Shown piece by piece: positions 41,833 to 52,753 of a stretch of 64,000 nucleotides of DNA. The translations under genes were made by a program, and so were the position numbers. Location of the stretch: the NCBI RefSeq assembly GCF_017742235.1, contig NZ_JAGHKQ010000006.1, forward strand, positions 62,001-126,000, written 5' to 3'. The DNA is from Bacillus sp. 165 (GTDB taxonomy: Bacteria; Bacillota; Bacilli; Bacillales; Bacillaceae_G). Positions within the stretch are counted from its first letter, which is position 1. Every line of letters begins with the position of its first letter. Below the pieces are notes generated by a model that saw nothing but the letters and a program-made list of their open reading frames with translations, was not told where the DNA came from and did no database searches.

Positions 41833-42738
41833 TTATTTCCCAATTATCTCCACTTCTGTCTGCATTTCTACATCGAACTGCTCTTTAATTATTTGTTTTA
41901 CATGAGAAATTAAATCTAATACATCTTGTGCCGTTGCATTCCCTGCATTCACAATAAAGTTCCCGTGCATTTCCGAAATTTTTGCACCGCCGATTTGATA
42001 GCCTTTTAAGCCAGCTCTCTCAACAAGATTACCTGCATAGTTTGGAAGCGGGTTACGGAATATGCTGCCGGCACAAGGAAAGTTCCAAGGCTGTGTATCA
42101 CGGCGATAGTCTTTATTTTTTTGCATAAGAGCAATTACCTCTTCACGATTTCCTTCTTGCAGTTCGAGTTCTGCTTCCAAAACAATCCCTGGACGTTTTT
42201 TTTGCAAAACAGAGGTCCGATACGAAAATTCCATTTCCTCATTTGTAAGCCATTCCATTGTCCCGTCTGCAAACAAGATATGTGCCCGAACCAAGATTTC
42301 TGACATATCAGACTTGTGAGCACCGGCATTCATGTAAACTGCTCCTCCGACGCTCCCTGGAATACCTCCGGCAAATTCTAGTCCTGTCAAGCCCTGACGA
42401 CTCAGTAAAGTAGCGAGCTTAATAAGAGAGTATCCCCCTCCTACCCGTACTTTTGTACCTTCTATTTCCAAATGGTCAAGTCCTTCGCCAAGCTTAATAA
42501 CAACTCCTTCTATTCCTTTATCGGACACAAGTAAGTTGGACCCTCTCCCGATTATAGTCCAAACTGTATTGTATTTTTTTACAAGTTCAAGAGTTTTCCG
42601 GACACCTTCTATTCCATTTGGAATAATCATAATATCAGCCGGGCCGCCAATTTTCATTGTAGTATGCTGCGCTAACCGTTCGTTTTGTGTAACTTTTCCT
42701 GCGTTCGCTTCTAATAATTCTCTTGCTAATTGTTCCAT
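41833..42738 (-). CDS. murB: UDP-N-acetylenolpyruvoylglucosamine reductase
   Basis: The product has 301 residues. It reduces UDP-GlcNAc-enolpyruvate to UDP-MurNAc with NADPH and FAD. The FAD-binding motif [19 protein letters not shown] is near residue 80, [18 protein letters not shown] near 145, and [10 protein letters not shown] near 225 (this last Ser is catalytic); the type IIa MurB has the C-terminal E in HGNFIVN region. I chose ATG at 42738 with GGGGGAG upstream. In other Bacillus, murG lies directly upstream; here a 341-base gap precedes it, so murB is likely transcribed from its own promoter. Confidence 0.96.
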   Translation of the reverse strand: MEQLARELLEANAGKVTQNERLAQHTTMKIGGPADIMIIPNGIEGVRKTLELVKKYNTVWTIIGRGSNLLVSDKGIEGVVIKLGEGLDHLEIEGTKVRVGGGYSLIKLATLLSRQGLTGLEFAGGIPGSVGGAVYMNAGAHKSDMSEILVRAHILFADGTMEWLTNEEMEFSYRTSVLQKKRPGIVLEAELELQEGNREEVIALMQKNKDYRRDTQPWNFPCAGSIFRNPLPNYAGNLVERAGLKGYQIGGAKISEMHGNFIVNAGNATAQDVLDLISHVKQIIKEQFDVEMQTEVEIIGK

Positions 42739-43079
42739 GATGATCTCCCCCAAATTAATTCTCCGTACTATAGTAGTATGCAGGGCTTTCACCTAACGTT
42801 ATTTTCGTACAAGTACTTCGATTATGATCTATTTAATCAATAGTTTAGTTTTCATTTGGTGATAAATGCTTTTTCACTTTATCATAGTGCACATTCATTG
42901 TCTTATGGTAAAAATTTACATAAACCTCATGTTATCGCGTCTCCCCGCTTCATGATTATACCATGTTCGTTCACTTGTGAACAAAGACATTTCTCTTTCT
43001 TTCCAATAAAAGAAACCCTGCGATTAAACAGGGTTTCTCATGTATATTCCTCACAGCTTCTCTTTGTGAGTATCCCGCA
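42739..43079. other. Non-coding gap where murG is expected
   Basis: In B. subtilis and B. cereus murG lies between spoVE and murB. Here only 341 non-coding bases are seen, with the spoVE terminator (43012-43037), a GTTCAC-TT-GTGAAC inverted repeat (42969-42982) and a small CTCACA/TGTGAG hairpin after spoVE. No frame resembles MurG. Confidence 0.75.
43007..43037 (-). terminator. spoVE terminator
   Basis: GAAACCCTG (43012-43020) and CAGGGTTTC (43029-43037) form a 9-bp stem; TTTTATT follows on the minus strand. Confidence 0.85.
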
Positions 43080-44180
43080 TTAATATCTCGAATGTCGGCT
43101 TATATTTAAAAGAATTCCTACTGACATAAGCATCAAAGTTAATGAAGAACCCCCGTAACTTAAAAAAGGAAGAGTAATACCTGTTACAGGCATTAATCCC
43201 GTCACAACACCGACGTTAATCATAACCTGTATCGCAATCATAGCTATAACTCCGACAGCCAAAAAAGTTCCGTATAAATCCGGTGCTCCCAATGCAACAC
43301 GGATGCCGCGCCAGAGAAGAAGGCTGAATAATAATAAGACGAACGAGCCTCCAATGAAGCCGAGCTCCTCTGAAAGAATGGCGAAAATAAAATCTGTTTG
43401 CGGTTCCGGTAAATAGAAGAACTTTTGTCTGCTTTGTCCAAGTCCTAATCCGAACAATCCTCCAGGACCAATTGCGTAAAGAGATTGAATGATTTGAAAT
43501 CCCGTTCCAAGAGGATCTGACCACGGATCTAAATAAGAAGTAATCCGCTTAATACGGTACGGAGCCGATGCAATAAGTCCAACAAACCCTGCAACACCCA
43601 GCATCCCCATAACTGCAAAATGCATAATTCTTGCACCTGCTACAAAAATCATCACGATACACGTTCCAACCATGACTGTTCCAGTTCCCAAATCCGGCTG
43701 TGCCATAATCATCCCAAATGCCAAAAAGACCAATCCGAGGGATGGAAGCAATCCTTTTTTAAAGGACGTAATTTTCTTTTGGTTTTCTGATAGAAATTTT
43801 GCTAAAAATATAATCATCGCGATTTTCATAAATTCAGAGGGCTGTATAGAAAATGCGCCTACTCCGATCCAGCTTCTCGCTCCGCCTCTCACCATCCCAA
43901 TACCCGGGATTAATACAAGGATCAGCAGTAAAAAACAAATCAACAAAATAACTTTTGAATACGTCCGCCATACCCAATAATCGATATTCATGATGAAAAA
44001 CATAGCTACCACACCCAAACCGGCAAATAAAAGCTGCCGTTTCGCGAAGAAAAAGGAATCATCAAATTTATACGATGCCCACACTGCGCTGGCACTATAC
44101 ACCATGATCATTCCAACAGCTAATAATAACAATGTGACCGTAACAAGAATTAAATCAGGAGTTGATTTTTTTGTTGGCAA
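43080..44180 (-). CDS. spoVE: SEDS family glycosyltransferase SpoVE (FtsW-like)
   Basis: The product has 366 residues, the same length as B. subtilis SpoVE, with about ten membrane helices. SEDS motifs are IGVGAFSIQPSEFMK near residue 105, QPDLGTGTVM near 160 and GITLPFLSYGGSS near 335. It polymerises lipid II for the spore cortex together with SpoVD. It is closer to SpoVE than to FtsW; a vegetative FtsW would be elsewhere. ATG at 44180. A strong terminator follows it. Confidence 0.93.
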   Translation of the reverse strand: MPTKKSTPDLILVTVTLLLLAVGMIMVYSASAVWASYKFDDSFFFAKRQLLFAGLGVVAMFFIMNIDYWVWRTYSKVILLICFLLLILVLIPGIGMVRGGARSWIGVGAFSIQPSEFMKIAMIIFLAKFLSENQKKITSFKKGLLPSLGLVFLAFGMIMAQPDLGTGTVMVGTCIVMIFVAGARIMHFAVMGMLGVAGFVGLIASAPYRIKRITSYLDPWSDPLGTGFQIIQSLYAIGPGGLFGLGLGQSRQKFFYLPEPQTDFIFAILSEELGFIGGSFVLLLFSLLLWRGIRVALGAPDLYGTFLAVGVIAMIAIQVMINVGVVTGLMPVTGITLPFLSYGGSSLTLMLMSVGILLNISRHSRY

Positions 44181-44209
44181 CGGGAACCACCTCTTTTACA
44201 TAAAGCCTT

Positions 44210-45562
44210 CTATACTAGCTTATGCACGGCTTGTATAAACATGTCCCCTCTTTCTTCAAAAGTCTTGAATTGATCCCAGCTTGCACATGCGGGAGAAAGA
44301 AGGATGATATCGCCGCTTTCAGAAAGTTCATATGCAGCTTGTACTGCCTGTTCCACATTATCGACATGTTTTATCTGTTTCATTCCAGCCTGCTTCCCTG
44401 CGTCAATAAGTTTTGGTGCTGTTTGTCCAAAAACAACAAGTGCTTTAACATGAGTAAAATATGGGATTAGTTCATCAAATGCATTACCTCGGTCCAATCC
44501 GCCTGCTAGTAGGATAACAGGCTGTTCAAAGGCAGAAATAGCTGCCTGTGTCGCTAAAATATTGGTAGCTTTCGAATCATTATAAAACTTTCTTCCATCG
44601 ATAGTAGTCACATATTGTGTACGATGCTTTACCCCACCAAACGTTTGCAGGACCGATTCGATCGCCTCGTTTGGTGTCCCCCACAATTTCACTACACACA
44701 GAGCCGCCAATATATTTTGCAAATTATGTTTACCAGGCAAAGCAATATCTTGTACCTTTATAATCTCTTCACCTTTGAAATATAAAGCACCATTCTTTAT
44801 GCATGCACCATCTTGCAGCACTTTAGAAGTTGAAAAATAAATCTTTTTCGCCTTACTTAGCTTCGAAAGCTCCATCACATCATCATCATCTGCATTGATA
44901 ATGCTGTAATCATCCCCTGTTTGATTTTTAAATAGGCTTGCTTTTGCAAGTCCATATTCTTTTTTCGTTGCATGATAATCTAAATGAGCGTCAAATAAAT
45001 TTAACAGCACCGCGATTTTGGGACGGAACTCTTGAATTCCCATCAACTGAAACGAAGAAAGTTCTGTTACAATCACATTGTCTGCTTTGGCCGTTTGTGC
45101 CACTTCGCAAGCTACAGTACCAATATTCCCTGCAATTAACGGATGCTTGTTGCCTTGATTCAGCATTTCAAATATTAATGTAGTCGTTGTTGTTTTCCCA
45201 TTAGATCCGGTAATACCTACAAAAGGAGCTTCTGAAACCTTATAAGCAAGTTCTACTTCAGTGATAATAGGTATTCCCTTTTTGGCAGCTTTTTGCAGAA
45301 TCGGATTAGAATATGGGATACCAGGGTTTTTTACAATGCATTCAATCCCGCGTTCTAACAAATCAAGTGGATGATGTCCGCAAATGACTTCAAGCCCCAT
45401 TTCATGAAGTTTTGTCGCCAACGGATTCTCCTCTAACGGTTTCATATCGTTTACGATAACCTTTGCTCCAAGCCTGTGAAGAAGGACACTAGCAGCAAAG
45501 CCGCTTTTGGCCATACCTAATACTAATATTTGTTTCCCCTCATAATCTGTTATCATTTTCAC
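44210..45562 (-). CDS. murD: UDP-N-acetylmuramoylalanine--D-glutamate ligase
   Basis: The product has 450 residues. It adds D-glutamate to UDP-MurNAc-Ala. The ATP motif [16 protein letters not shown] is near residue 120, and the Mur ligase signature KHRTQYV and [13 protein letters not shown] near 305-325. The start is GTG at 45562 (VKMITDY), which overlaps the mraY stop (GTGA) and has GAGGTG upstream; the next codon ATG at 45556 is an alternative. A longer frame upstream has no family support. Confidence 0.96.
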   Translation of the reverse strand: MKMITDYEGKQILVLGMAKSGFAASVLLHRLGAKVIVNDMKPLEENPLATKLHEMGLEVICGHHPLDLLERGIECIVKNPGIPYSNPILQKAAKKGIPIITEVELAYKVSEAPFVGITGSNGKTTTTTLIFEMLNQGNKHPLIAGNIGTVACEVAQTAKADNVIVTELSSFQLMGIQEFRPKIAVLLNLFDAHLDYHATKKEYGLAKASLFKNQTGDDYSIINADDDDVMELSKLSKAKKIYFSTSKVLQDGACIKNGALYFKGEEIIKVQDIALPGKHNLQNILAALCVVKLWGTPNEAIESVLQTFGGVKHRTQYVTTIDGRKFYNDSKATNILATQAAISAFEQPVILLAGGLDRGNAFDELIPYFTHVKALVVFGQTAPKLIDAGKQAGMKQIKHVDNVEQAVQAAYELSESGDIILLSPACASWDQFKTFEERGDMFIQAVHKLV

Positions 45563-46536
45563 TTGACCCACACCTCGATATAAATTCCTAACACTGCAAA
45601 CAGAAACCCAACAGTCCAAAACGTTACAACAACCCGCCACTCAGACCAACCACTCAATTCATAATGGTGATGAAGCGGACTCATCTTAAATACCCGTTTT
45701 CCTCTCGTTTTAAACGATATGACCTGGATGATTACAGAAAGGGTTTCGATTGCAAAAACACCGCCAATGATGGCAAGCAGTAATTCCAGCTTTGTTAAAA
45801 TCGCTACTGCTGCGAGAGCTCCCCCTAATGCCAAAGATCCGGTATCTCCCATAAATACTTTAGCAGGATGTGCATTAAATACTAAAAATCCAAGTACAGC
45901 ACCAACCACTGCAATACAGAATATTGCAATCGTATAGTTTTCTTGATTATAAGCCAATACACTGTATGCTCCAAAAGCGATTGCTGCTGTGCCTGCAAGC
46001 AGACCATCTAATCCATCTGTCAAGTTCACAGCATTAGAAGCTCCAACAAGCAAGAAAAGAATAAAGAAAAAGTAAGCAAACTGTATGTCAAAGCTGATGT
46101 CAGTACCTGGAATCCTGATGTCCGTCGAAAATCCGCCCTGCTTATACAGCAAGAAAAATACAATAGCTATGACGATTTGCCCGATTAATTTTTGTTTAGA
46201 TGTTAATCCTAAATTTCGTTTCATTACCACTTTGATATAATCGTCTAAAAAGCCGATCAACCCATAGCCAAAGGTAACAATTAAAAGTAAATACGTTTTC
46301 GTGTCCATACCATACAGCTTTCCAACCATAATGATAGTTGTAGCCATGATGGAGATAAAAATCACAATTCCGCCCATAGTCGGTGTACCGGACTTTTTTT
46401 GATGTGATTTTGGTCCTTCTTCTCGAATGCTTTGTCCAAATTTTAAACGCCTTAAAAATGGAATAAAGATTGGGGATAGTGCAACTGCAATTAAAAATGC
46501 CACCCCTAATGTAACTAAAATTCCGTGTTCAAGCAC
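45559..46536 (-). CDS. mraY: Phospho-N-acetylmuramoyl-pentapeptide-transferase
   Basis: The product has 325 residues and about ten membrane helices. The active-site motifs are GFLDDYIKV near residue 95 and [12 protein letters not shown] near residue 170, with MSPLHHHYE near 290. It makes lipid I from UDP-MurNAc-pentapeptide and undecaprenyl phosphate. The start is GTG at 46536 (GTG CTT GAA). It overlaps murD by four bases. Confidence 0.97.
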   Translation of the reverse strand: MLEHGILVTLGVAFLIAVALSPIFIPFLRRLKFGQSIREEGPKSHQKKSGTPTMGGIVIFISIMATTIIMVGKLYGMDTKTYLLLIVTFGYGLIGFLDDYIKVVMKRNLGLTSKQKLIGQIVIAIVFFLLYKQGGFSTDIRIPGTDISFDIQFAYFFFILFLLVGASNAVNLTDGLDGLLAGTAAIAFGAYSVLAYNQENYTIAIFCIAVVGAVLGFLVFNAHPAKVFMGDTGSLALGGALAAVAILTKLELLLAIIGGVFAIETLSVIIQVISFKTRGKRVFKMSPLHHHYELSGWSEWRVVVTFWTVGFLFAVLGIYIEVWVK

Positions 46537-46579
46537 AAATAGCCCCCCTTTTCTCTCGATGCTTACAATCGCTTGAACG

Positions 46580-48040
46580 TTATTTTTGAAGTATTGCCGC
46601 AGCCGCTACGAGGCGGTCATCAAAATCAAATACTTCTGTTCCAATAATTTGATATGTTTCATGCCCTTTTCCTGCGATTAAAATTACATCATTTTCTTTT
46701 GCTAAAGAAATTGCATGATAAATGGCATCCTTGCGGTCAAGAATTACCTCAAACTGCTCCCCTTCTACCCCTTTAAGCATATCGTCTATAATTGCTTGCG
46801 GTTCTTCGCTCCTTGGATTATCAGAAGTAAAAATCGGTTTATCCGCATAGCGAACAGCAATATCAGCCATCACCGGCCGTTTCGTCTTATCACGGTCTCC
46901 TCCGCAGCCAACGATACAGTATACGTCTCCTTTTGCAAACTGCCGAATAGTCTTTAATACATTTTCCAAGCTGTCAGGTGTATGAGCGTAGTCTACAATA
47001 ACTGAAAAGTTTTGTCCTTCATGCACAACTTCAAAACGCCCAGGCACCCCCGTCATGCGCTCAATCACTTTTATAATTGTTTGAAGCGGCACTTTCGACA
47101 CAAGACATGCTGCAGTTGCAGCCAAAACATTGTATATACTAAACTTTCCAACAAGTCTCATATGCACTTGAATTGTATCTATAGGTGTAACAAGAGTAAA
47201 TGATGTTCCTGAGCTGGTCATTTGAATATTCTTTGCATAAATATCACTTTTCGTATCAATCCCGTATGTAATGACCGTTGCTTGAGTGCTAGAAATAAAT
47301 TCTTTTGTAGCAGCATCATCATTATTTAATATTGCATATTTTACCTTTCCGTGCTGAAAAGAGTTGCCGAGCTGCGCAAACAATAATCCTTTGGCATACT
47401 TATATTCTTCCATCGTTTTATGATAATCCAAGTGATCTTGAGTGAGGTTAGTAAATACAGCCACATCATACTCACATCCATGCACACGTCCTAAATGAAG
47501 GGCGTGTGAAGATACCTCCATAACTGCTGTGCTTACTTTCTTATTTACCATCTCGTGAAACATTTTTTGTAATGTTAAAGCATCGGGAGTTGTATTTTTG
47601 ACCTCATATGTTTCATCCCCGATTTTCATATTGATGGTTCCTATCAAACCTGTTATCTGCCCATGCTCTCGCATAATTTCGTTAATAATATGGGATGTTG
47701 TTGTTTTTCCGTTTGTACCTGTAATTCCAATCAAGTGCAGCTTTTGTGTCGGCTGACTGTAAAAAAAGTCAGCCAACACTGCCATTGCACGAGTAGAGTC
47801 TTTTACAATTACAACCGGCACATTTACATCCAGCGGCTTTTCTGCAATAATAGCTGCTGCTCCTTTTTGAACTGCTTGCTCCGCAAAATCATGACCATCC
47901 ACAGTAAAACCGTCGATGCAAATAAATAAGCTTCCTTCCTGTACTGCCCGAGAATCCATTTCAATAGCTGTAATAACCGGATTCTCTTTCGGTATATGAG
48001 GAAAATCATGCAAGCATGATAATAGTGTGTGTAACTTCAT
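46580..48040 (-). CDS. murE: UDP-MurNAc-L-Ala-D-Glu:meso-DAP ligase
   Basis: The product has 486 residues. The ATP-binding motif [14 protein letters not shown] is near residue 107. The motif DNPRSEEP near residue 400 is the marker of ligases that use meso-diaminopimelate, so the cell wall is of the DAP type, as expected for Bacillus. ATG at 48040 has GAGAGG upstream. It follows spoVD in the cluster. Confidence 0.96.
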   Translation of the reverse strand: MKLHTLLSCLHDFPHIPKENPVITAIEMDSRAVQEGSLFICIDGFTVDGHDFAEQAVQKGAAAIIAEKPLDVNVPVVIVKDSTRAMAVLADFFYSQPTQKLHLIGITGTNGKTTTSHIINEIMREHGQITGLIGTINMKIGDETYEVKNTTPDALTLQKMFHEMVNKKVSTAVMEVSSHALHLGRVHGCEYDVAVFTNLTQDHLDYHKTMEEYKYAKGLLFAQLGNSFQHGKVKYAILNNDDAATKEFISSTQATVITYGIDTKSDIYAKNIQMTSSGTSFTLVTPIDTIQVHMRLVGKFSIYNVLAATAACLVSKVPLQTIIKVIERMTGVPGRFEVVHEGQNFSVIVDYAHTPDSLENVLKTIRQFAKGDVYCIVGCGGDRDKTKRPVMADIAVRYADKPIFTSDNPRSEEPQAIIDDMLKGVEGEQFEVILDRKDAIYHAISLAKENDVILIAGKGHETYQIIGTEVFDFDDRLVAAAAILQK

Positions 48041-48103
48041 ATTACTAAATCCTCTCTGCCTTTTTGCTTAGTTTATCGTAAATCATCTTGTCTCATACTC
48101 TTC

Positions 48104-50020
48104 TTAATCGCCTAAATAGATTCGAATTGTTGACCCCTGCTTCACTTTAATACCCGGCATTGGAGATTGCTCTATAATTTTCTCTCCCTTGCCATATGTT
48201 TTGATTTTTAAATCCACAAGCTGACCTTGTAAATCTTTTTTCTTCATGCCTACTAGACTCGGTACCTCTATTAAAGGTGTGTCCGGCCATTTTAATTCTT
48301 TTTCTACTTGATCTTTACGCTTCTCTACTCCCATTGCTGGGAGTACTTCCCGTAAAATATTACCCACAATCGGAGCAGCAACTGTACCCCCAAATTGTAT
48401 CACACCTTTTGGGTTATCTACTGCAACATAGACAACGATTTGGGGATCATCCGCTGGAGCAAATCCCATAAAGGACACAATGAAGTTATTTTCCAAGTAT
48501 TTGCCGTCTTTTACTTTTTGGGCCGTACCTGTTTTACCGGCTACACGATAGCCGTCAATATACGCTTTGCCCCCTGACCCTTTTGCTACAACATTTTCTA
48601 AAGCATAACGTACTTGCTTTGATGTTTCTTCGGAAATAACTCTTCGTTTCGCGACTGGTTCTGTCCGGCTTACGACTTGTTTCGTTTCGGGGTCTATGAA
48701 CTCCTTCGCAATGTACGGCTGATATAGAATACCTCCGTTTATCGCAGCGGCAACGGCTGCGACTTGCTGAATCGGCGTGACAGAAACCCCTTGTCCGAAT
48801 GCGGTAGTAGCCAATTCAACCGGACCTACATTTTTTACGTTAAATAAAATCCCTCTTCCTTCTCCTTGCAGGTCAATGCCTGTCTTTTGTCCAAATCCAA
48901 AATCATGTATGTAATTAAACAGGCGTTCTGTCCCTAAGCGCTGTCCAAGTTCAACAAATCCGGGGTTACATGAATTTTCTACTACTTCTAAAAATGTTTG
49001 ATGACCATGTCCTCCTCGTTTCCAGCAGCGCAAACGGGCTCCGTCAACCTCTGCTGCTCCATCATCATCAAACGTATCCTTGTCCAAGTCTACTAATTGT
49101 TCATTAAGTGCAGCGGCTAAAGTAATAATTTTAAATGTAGATCCGGGCTCGTACGTACTCCAAACTGGTAAATTACGATTAAACACTTCAGCAGGTACGT
49201 TTTGAAAATTAGCCGGATCAAAATTCGGCCTGCTTGTCATAGCTAAAATTTCACCGTTTTTTGGATTCATAGCAATCGCAACGATACCGTCCGGGTTATA
49301 GGTTGCCTGTGTTATATCAAGCTCTCGCTCAATAATGGTTTGGACTTTCGTATCAATCGTGAGCTTCAAATCCAGCCCTGGTGTCGGTTCTTTATAGTCA
49401 TCCGCAATGCTCGGCATTCGTTTTCCCTTTGCGTCAGCATAAAAGCGCACATAACCTTCTTCTCCGCTTAACTCTTTGTCGTACTCAAGCTCTAATCCCA
49501 TCAACCCTTGATTATCAATACCGGCAAACCCAAGCACATGCGACAAATAATTCCCAAATGGATAATACCGGATAGAATCTTCTGCCACGTACACTCCTTT
49601 TAACCCAAGGGCACGAATTTCCTTTGCCTTTTCATGAGAAATCTTCCGACCCTCCGGTTTAATCCACTGACTGCTGCCCTGCTTTGTAATTTGACGATAA
49701 ATCTCTTCTTTTGACGCATCTAAAACAGCAGCTAGTTTCTCTGCAGTTTCAGATGGATTTTCGATTTGCCTTGGAACAACAAGAATGGATGGAGCACTTT
49801 TATTAGTCGCAAGAGGGATTCCGTTACGATCTACGATTTTACCTCTCTCTGGCTCAAACGGTATGTTGCGGCTCCACGAATCTTTTGCTCGGTCCGTCAA
49901 CCAATTTCCAAGAAAAAACTGCACATATCCAAGTCTCACATCAATCACTGTAAAAATCAGAAGCCCCACTACTAACACAAGTACAAGGCGTTTTCGAACA
50001 GTTACATTAGATACTCGCAT
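48104..50020 (-). CDS. spoVD: Sporulation-specific penicillin-binding protein SpoVD
   Basis: The product has 638 residues. A membrane anchor is at residues 10-27, then the class B dimerisation domain and the transpeptidase domain with STFK (EPGSTFKIITLA, near residue 294), SCN (near 346), and KTGTAQ (near 487). One PASTA domain ends the protein (VPSLVGMKKKDL). It crosslinks spore cortex with SpoVE. ATG at 50020 has GAGGAGG upstream. A sigma-A-type promoter lies before it. Confidence 0.94.
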   Translation of the reverse strand: MRVSNVTVRKRLVLVLVVGLLIFTVIDVRLGYVQFFLGNWLTDRAKDSWSRNIPFEPERGKIVDRNGIPLATNKSAPSILVVPRQIENPSETAEKLAAVLDASKEEIYRQITKQGSSQWIKPEGRKISHEKAKEIRALGLKGVYVAEDSIRYYPFGNYLSHVLGFAGIDNQGLMGLELEYDKELSGEEGYVRFYADAKGKRMPSIADDYKEPTPGLDLKLTIDTKVQTIIERELDITQATYNPDGIVAIAMNPKNGEILAMTSRPNFDPANFQNVPAEVFNRNLPVWSTYEPGSTFKIITLAAALNEQLVDLDKDTFDDDGAAEVDGARLRCWKRGGHGHQTFLEVVENSCNPGFVELGQRLGTERLFNYIHDFGFGQKTGIDLQGEGRGILFNVKNVGPVELATTAFGQGVSVTPIQQVAAVAAAINGGILYQPYIAKEFIDPETKQVVSRTEPVAKRRVISEETSKQVRYALENVVAKGSGGKAYIDGYRVAGKTGTAQKVKDGKYLENNFIVSFMGFAPADDPQIVVYVAVDNPKGVIQFGGTVAAPIVGNILREVLPAMGVEKRKDQVEKELKWPDTPLIEVPSLVGMKKKDLQGQLVDLKIKTYGKGEKIIEQSPMPGIKVKQGSTIRIYLGD

Positions 50021-50063
50021 ATACGAACCTCCTCGGGTTCAAATATATGCTTGTACCTTCATG

Positions 50064-50092
50064 ATTAGAACATAAGATACCAAGCTCGTCAA
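50064..50092 (-). promoter_or_regulatory. Candidate sigma-A promoter before spoVD
   Basis: TTGACG (50087-50092) and TCTAAT (50064-50069) on the minus strand are 17 bp apart. In B. subtilis spoVD is sigma-E dependent; a weak CATATATT -10 (near 50047-50054) for sigma-E is also visible, but its -35 box is poor. Confidence 0.45.
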
Positions 50093-50114
50093 GGTGTTTT
50101 ATTCCCCCTCAATT

Positions 50115-50181
50115 AGCCTTGTTAAAAAGGGGAAAGCGGGTTTTATAAAGGCTTTTCTTCCCCCACTCAGTCAACAAGGCT
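50115..50181 (-). terminator. Nested hairpin between pbpB and spoVD
   Basis: An outer 9-bp repeat (AGCCTTGTT 50115-50123 with AACAAGGCT 50173-50181) encloses an inner GGGGAA/TTCCCC stem (50129-50163) followed by TTTTT on the minus strand. The inner stem looks like a terminator; the outer pair could compete with it. Confidence 0.5.
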
Positions 50182-50196
50182 TGGGCCAAATGATCC

Positions 50197-52368
50197 TTAA
50201 CCTCCAGTAAACCTCTCTTTTGATTCTTTCTTGTCTTCCTGCTTTGGCTTTTGAGGAGGACTGAATGTAACCTGAAGAGTATCTCCTGCTTTCACCTGCG
50301 AACCGGATTGTATGCTTTGCTTTGTAACATATCCTTCACCGGAAGCAGTGAATTTCAGCTCCAACAAATCCGTTATAGCCGTCACTTCTCGAAGCGACCA
50401 ACCTGTCATATCTGGTAGCGTGCTTTTTCCCTTTGTAATCAAAATAACTCGTTCACCCTTCAGCACACTTTCTTCGCTTGACGGATATTGCTTTTCAACA
50501 CGTCCATCACCTAACAAAATTGGTTTTGCACCAAGCTTTTCAAGCGCCGCCTTGGCATCCTTTGCCGAAAGCCCTGTTAAATCTGGAACGATGATGCTTT
50601 TCTTTTTAACAGCCTTTGACGGCTGCTTCAGTTCTTTCTTTTTAATGTCTCTATATGGCAGCGTATTTTTTGCTACCGATTTAAAGATTTCTGCAAGCGG
50701 CGTAGAGCCAGCATCCGTAGGCTTTAATTTTGGCTGCTTAATGGATAAATAGACGATAATATCAGGATTTTCAGCCGGTACCATTCCTAAAAAGGAGAAG
50801 CGGTAATTCTCTCTTCCTGTCATATAACGTCCTGTAGTCGGATCAACAATCTGCGCGGTTCCTGTTTTTCCGGCCACAGAATATCCATCAATTCGATATG
50901 GCTTCCCTGTTCCTTTTTCCGAAGAAACAACAGTCTCCAATAACTCACGAACTTGCTTGGCTGTTTCCTTGGTAATTGGTTTTGAAACAACCTCTGGACT
51001 ATTCTGTAGTTGTACCTTTTTTGATTGGGGATTTACAATCCGCTCAATAATATAAGGCTTCATCATATTGCCATCGTTTGCGATGGCTGTCGCCGCTTGA
51101 ACTTGCTGGATAGGAGTAACAGTTGACCCTTGTCCGAAGGCTGTCGTTATTTTATTGAGGCTTGATTTAGATAAAATGGTGTTTCTACCTTCTCCTGGCA
51201 GGTCGATGCCAGTCTTTTTATCTAAGCCAAACTTATGCAAATATTCATAGTACCTGTCGAATCCAAGCTTTTGCTCAGCTAAAATAGAAAAGGCTACGTT
51301 AGAAGAGCGCTGCACACCCTCATCAAATGTAATGCTGCCCCAGCCGACATCATTATGATCCTTAATCTTTCTAGTTCCTACCTGGTACGCTCCTGATTGA
51401 TAATACTCACTTCCGTTATAGACACCTTCGTTAACAGCAGCTGCTAATGTGAAAATCTTCATCGTCGAGCCCGGCTCATACGCGTTATAAATAGGATCAT
51501 TATTAAAATATGTGATATTTCGTTTATTCGGATCAAAGCTCGGCCTGCTGGACATTGCCAAAATTTTTCCAGTTTTTGCTTCAGCCACAATGGCAATTAA
51601 ATCGGAAGGCTGATATTCTTCATCCGCTTTTTTCATCGCATTCTCCAAAAAACCTTGAATACGTTGGTTAATCGTGAGATAAACATTGCTTCCGTCCTTC
51701 GCAGACTTTATATCTTCAGGAGTTTTAGCAAATTTATTTCCACGTGAATCTCCTTCGAATTTGACGTATCCATCCTCCGCCTTCAAATATTTATCTAGGC
51801 TCTTCTCCAAACCAAAGCGTCCTTCAATTTGGTCATCATCATTCATTTTAGCAAACCCAAGTATGTAAGATGCGAAGTCTCCGTTTGGATATATTCTCGC
51901 CTTTTCCTCTATAAACGTAATGCCCGGCAACTCCAAATTTTCGATTTGCAGCTTCTGCTCTTTAGAAAGTCCTCGTCCTGCCGTTCCAAATTCCACTTGA
52001 TACGCTTCAGTATTCAGACGTTTGGCAATCTCTTCTCTATCTACTCCTAAAACGATAGCAAGCTTCTGTGCTGTCTCTTCTTTGTTCTCTACCTTTTCGT
52101 CACCTTTTAAGACAGCGACCACTTTATATGCTTTCGTATCCTGTGCTAGCGGAATTTTATTAAAATCGAAAATAGTGCCCCGCTTCCCTTCAATCTTTAT
52201 AGATTTATTATGCTTTGCTTGGGCCAATTTTTTTAAAGATTCCCCATGCACAGTGGCAAATACCTGTATATACAAAAACCTTCCAAATAATAGAAAAAAG
52301 AGCAGGGCAAATAGTAACATTAAACATCCTGCTCCCTTGTTTGTATTTATTTTTTTAGTTGCCAACAT
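50197..52368 (-). CDS. pbpB: Penicillin-binding protein 2B (divisome transpeptidase)
   Basis: The product is about 723 residues. A membrane anchor (residues 14-35) is followed by the class B N-terminal domain and a transpeptidase domain with STMK (EPGSTMKIFTLA, near residue 303), SSN (near 355) and KTGTAQ (near 505). Two PASTA domains end it (IIVPDLTGLSAKDA and LPDMTGWSLREV), as in B. subtilis PBP2B. It crosslinks septal peptidoglycan. I chose ATG at 52368; a GTG at 52377 is possible. Confidence 0.94.
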   Translation of the reverse strand: MLATKKINTNKGAGCLMLLFALLFFLLFGRFLYIQVFATVHGESLKKLAQAKHNKSIKIEGKRGTIFDFNKIPLAQDTKAYKVVAVLKGDEKVENKEETAQKLAIVLGVDREEIAKRLNTEAYQVEFGTAGRGLSKEQKLQIENLELPGITFIEEKARIYPNGDFASYILGFAKMNDDDQIEGRFGLEKSLDKYLKAEDGYVKFEGDSRGNKFAKTPEDIKSAKDGSNVYLTINQRIQGFLENAMKKADEEYQPSDLIAIVAEAKTGKILAMSSRPSFDPNKRNITYFNNDPIYNAYEPGSTMKIFTLAAAVNEGVYNGSEYYQSGAYQVGTRKIKDHNDVGWGSITFDEGVQRSSNVAFSILAEQKLGFDRYYEYLHKFGLDKKTGIDLPGEGRNTILSKSSLNKITTAFGQGSTVTPIQQVQAATAIANDGNMMKPYIIERIVNPQSKKVQLQNSPEVVSKPITKETAKQVRELLETVVSSEKGTGKPYRIDGYSVAGKTGTAQIVDPTTGRYMTGRENYRFSFLGMVPAENPDIIVYLSIKQPKLKPTDAGSTPLAEIFKSVAKNTLPYRDIKKKELKQPSKAVKKKSIIVPDLTGLSAKDAKAALEKLGAKPILLGDGRVEKQYPSSEESVLKGERVILITKGKSTLPDMTGWSLREVTAITDLLELKFTASGEGYVTKQSIQSGSQVKAGDTLQVTFSPPQKPKQEDKKESKERFTGG

Positions 52369-52383
52369 TCCTCTCACCCGACT

Positions 52384-52737
52384 TTATTTTAATCCTTTTA
52401 CATTATTTTCATTGATTTCAAGTCCCATTTCTTTCGCTTTTTCAGCTATACGCTCATATGTGCTAAGACGTTGTACTTCGACATCTAATTCCCCGTTTGT
52501 TTTTTTCTGCTCCAAAATCGACCGTTCAAGCTTGGAGACATCTGAATTAACGGTGAACATACGCCCTTTGTTTGAAATAAAGGTAACAGATGAATAAAGA
52601 AGGAAGGCGACAAAAGCGACATACAGCAGCTTTTCAAATCGTGTAACTCCAGACCGTTGGACAGCTTGTTGCTGTGTCTGTATTGGCGTACGGGACTCCC
52701 GTTCTTGCTTATTTAGTTTAACTGCAAGATTACTCAA
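52384..52737 (-). CDS. ftsL: Cell division protein FtsL
   Basis: The product has 117 residues: a basic cytoplasmic N-terminus, one membrane helix (residues 37-54, LLYVAFVAFLLYSSVTFI) and a leucine-zipper-like coiled coil (VSKLERSILEQKKTNGELDVEVQRL). It forms a complex with DivIC and DivIB and activates septal synthesis. The start is TTG at 52737, with GGGGGAG upstream, which may keep levels low. It lies between rsmH and pbpB. Confidence 0.92.
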   Translation of the reverse strand: MSNLAVKLNKQERESRTPIQTQQQAVQRSGVTRFEKLLYVAFVAFLLYSSVTFISNKGRMFTVNSDVSKLERSILEQKKTNGELDVEVQRLSTYERIAEKAKEMGLEINENNVKGLK

Positions 52738-52753
52738 TCCTTTCTCCCCCTTT

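Noticed and set aside
42969-42982. LexA-like box in the murB upstream region
   Set aside because: The repeat GTTCAC-TT-GTGAAC does not fit the Bacillus LexA consensus CGAAC-N4-GTTCG.
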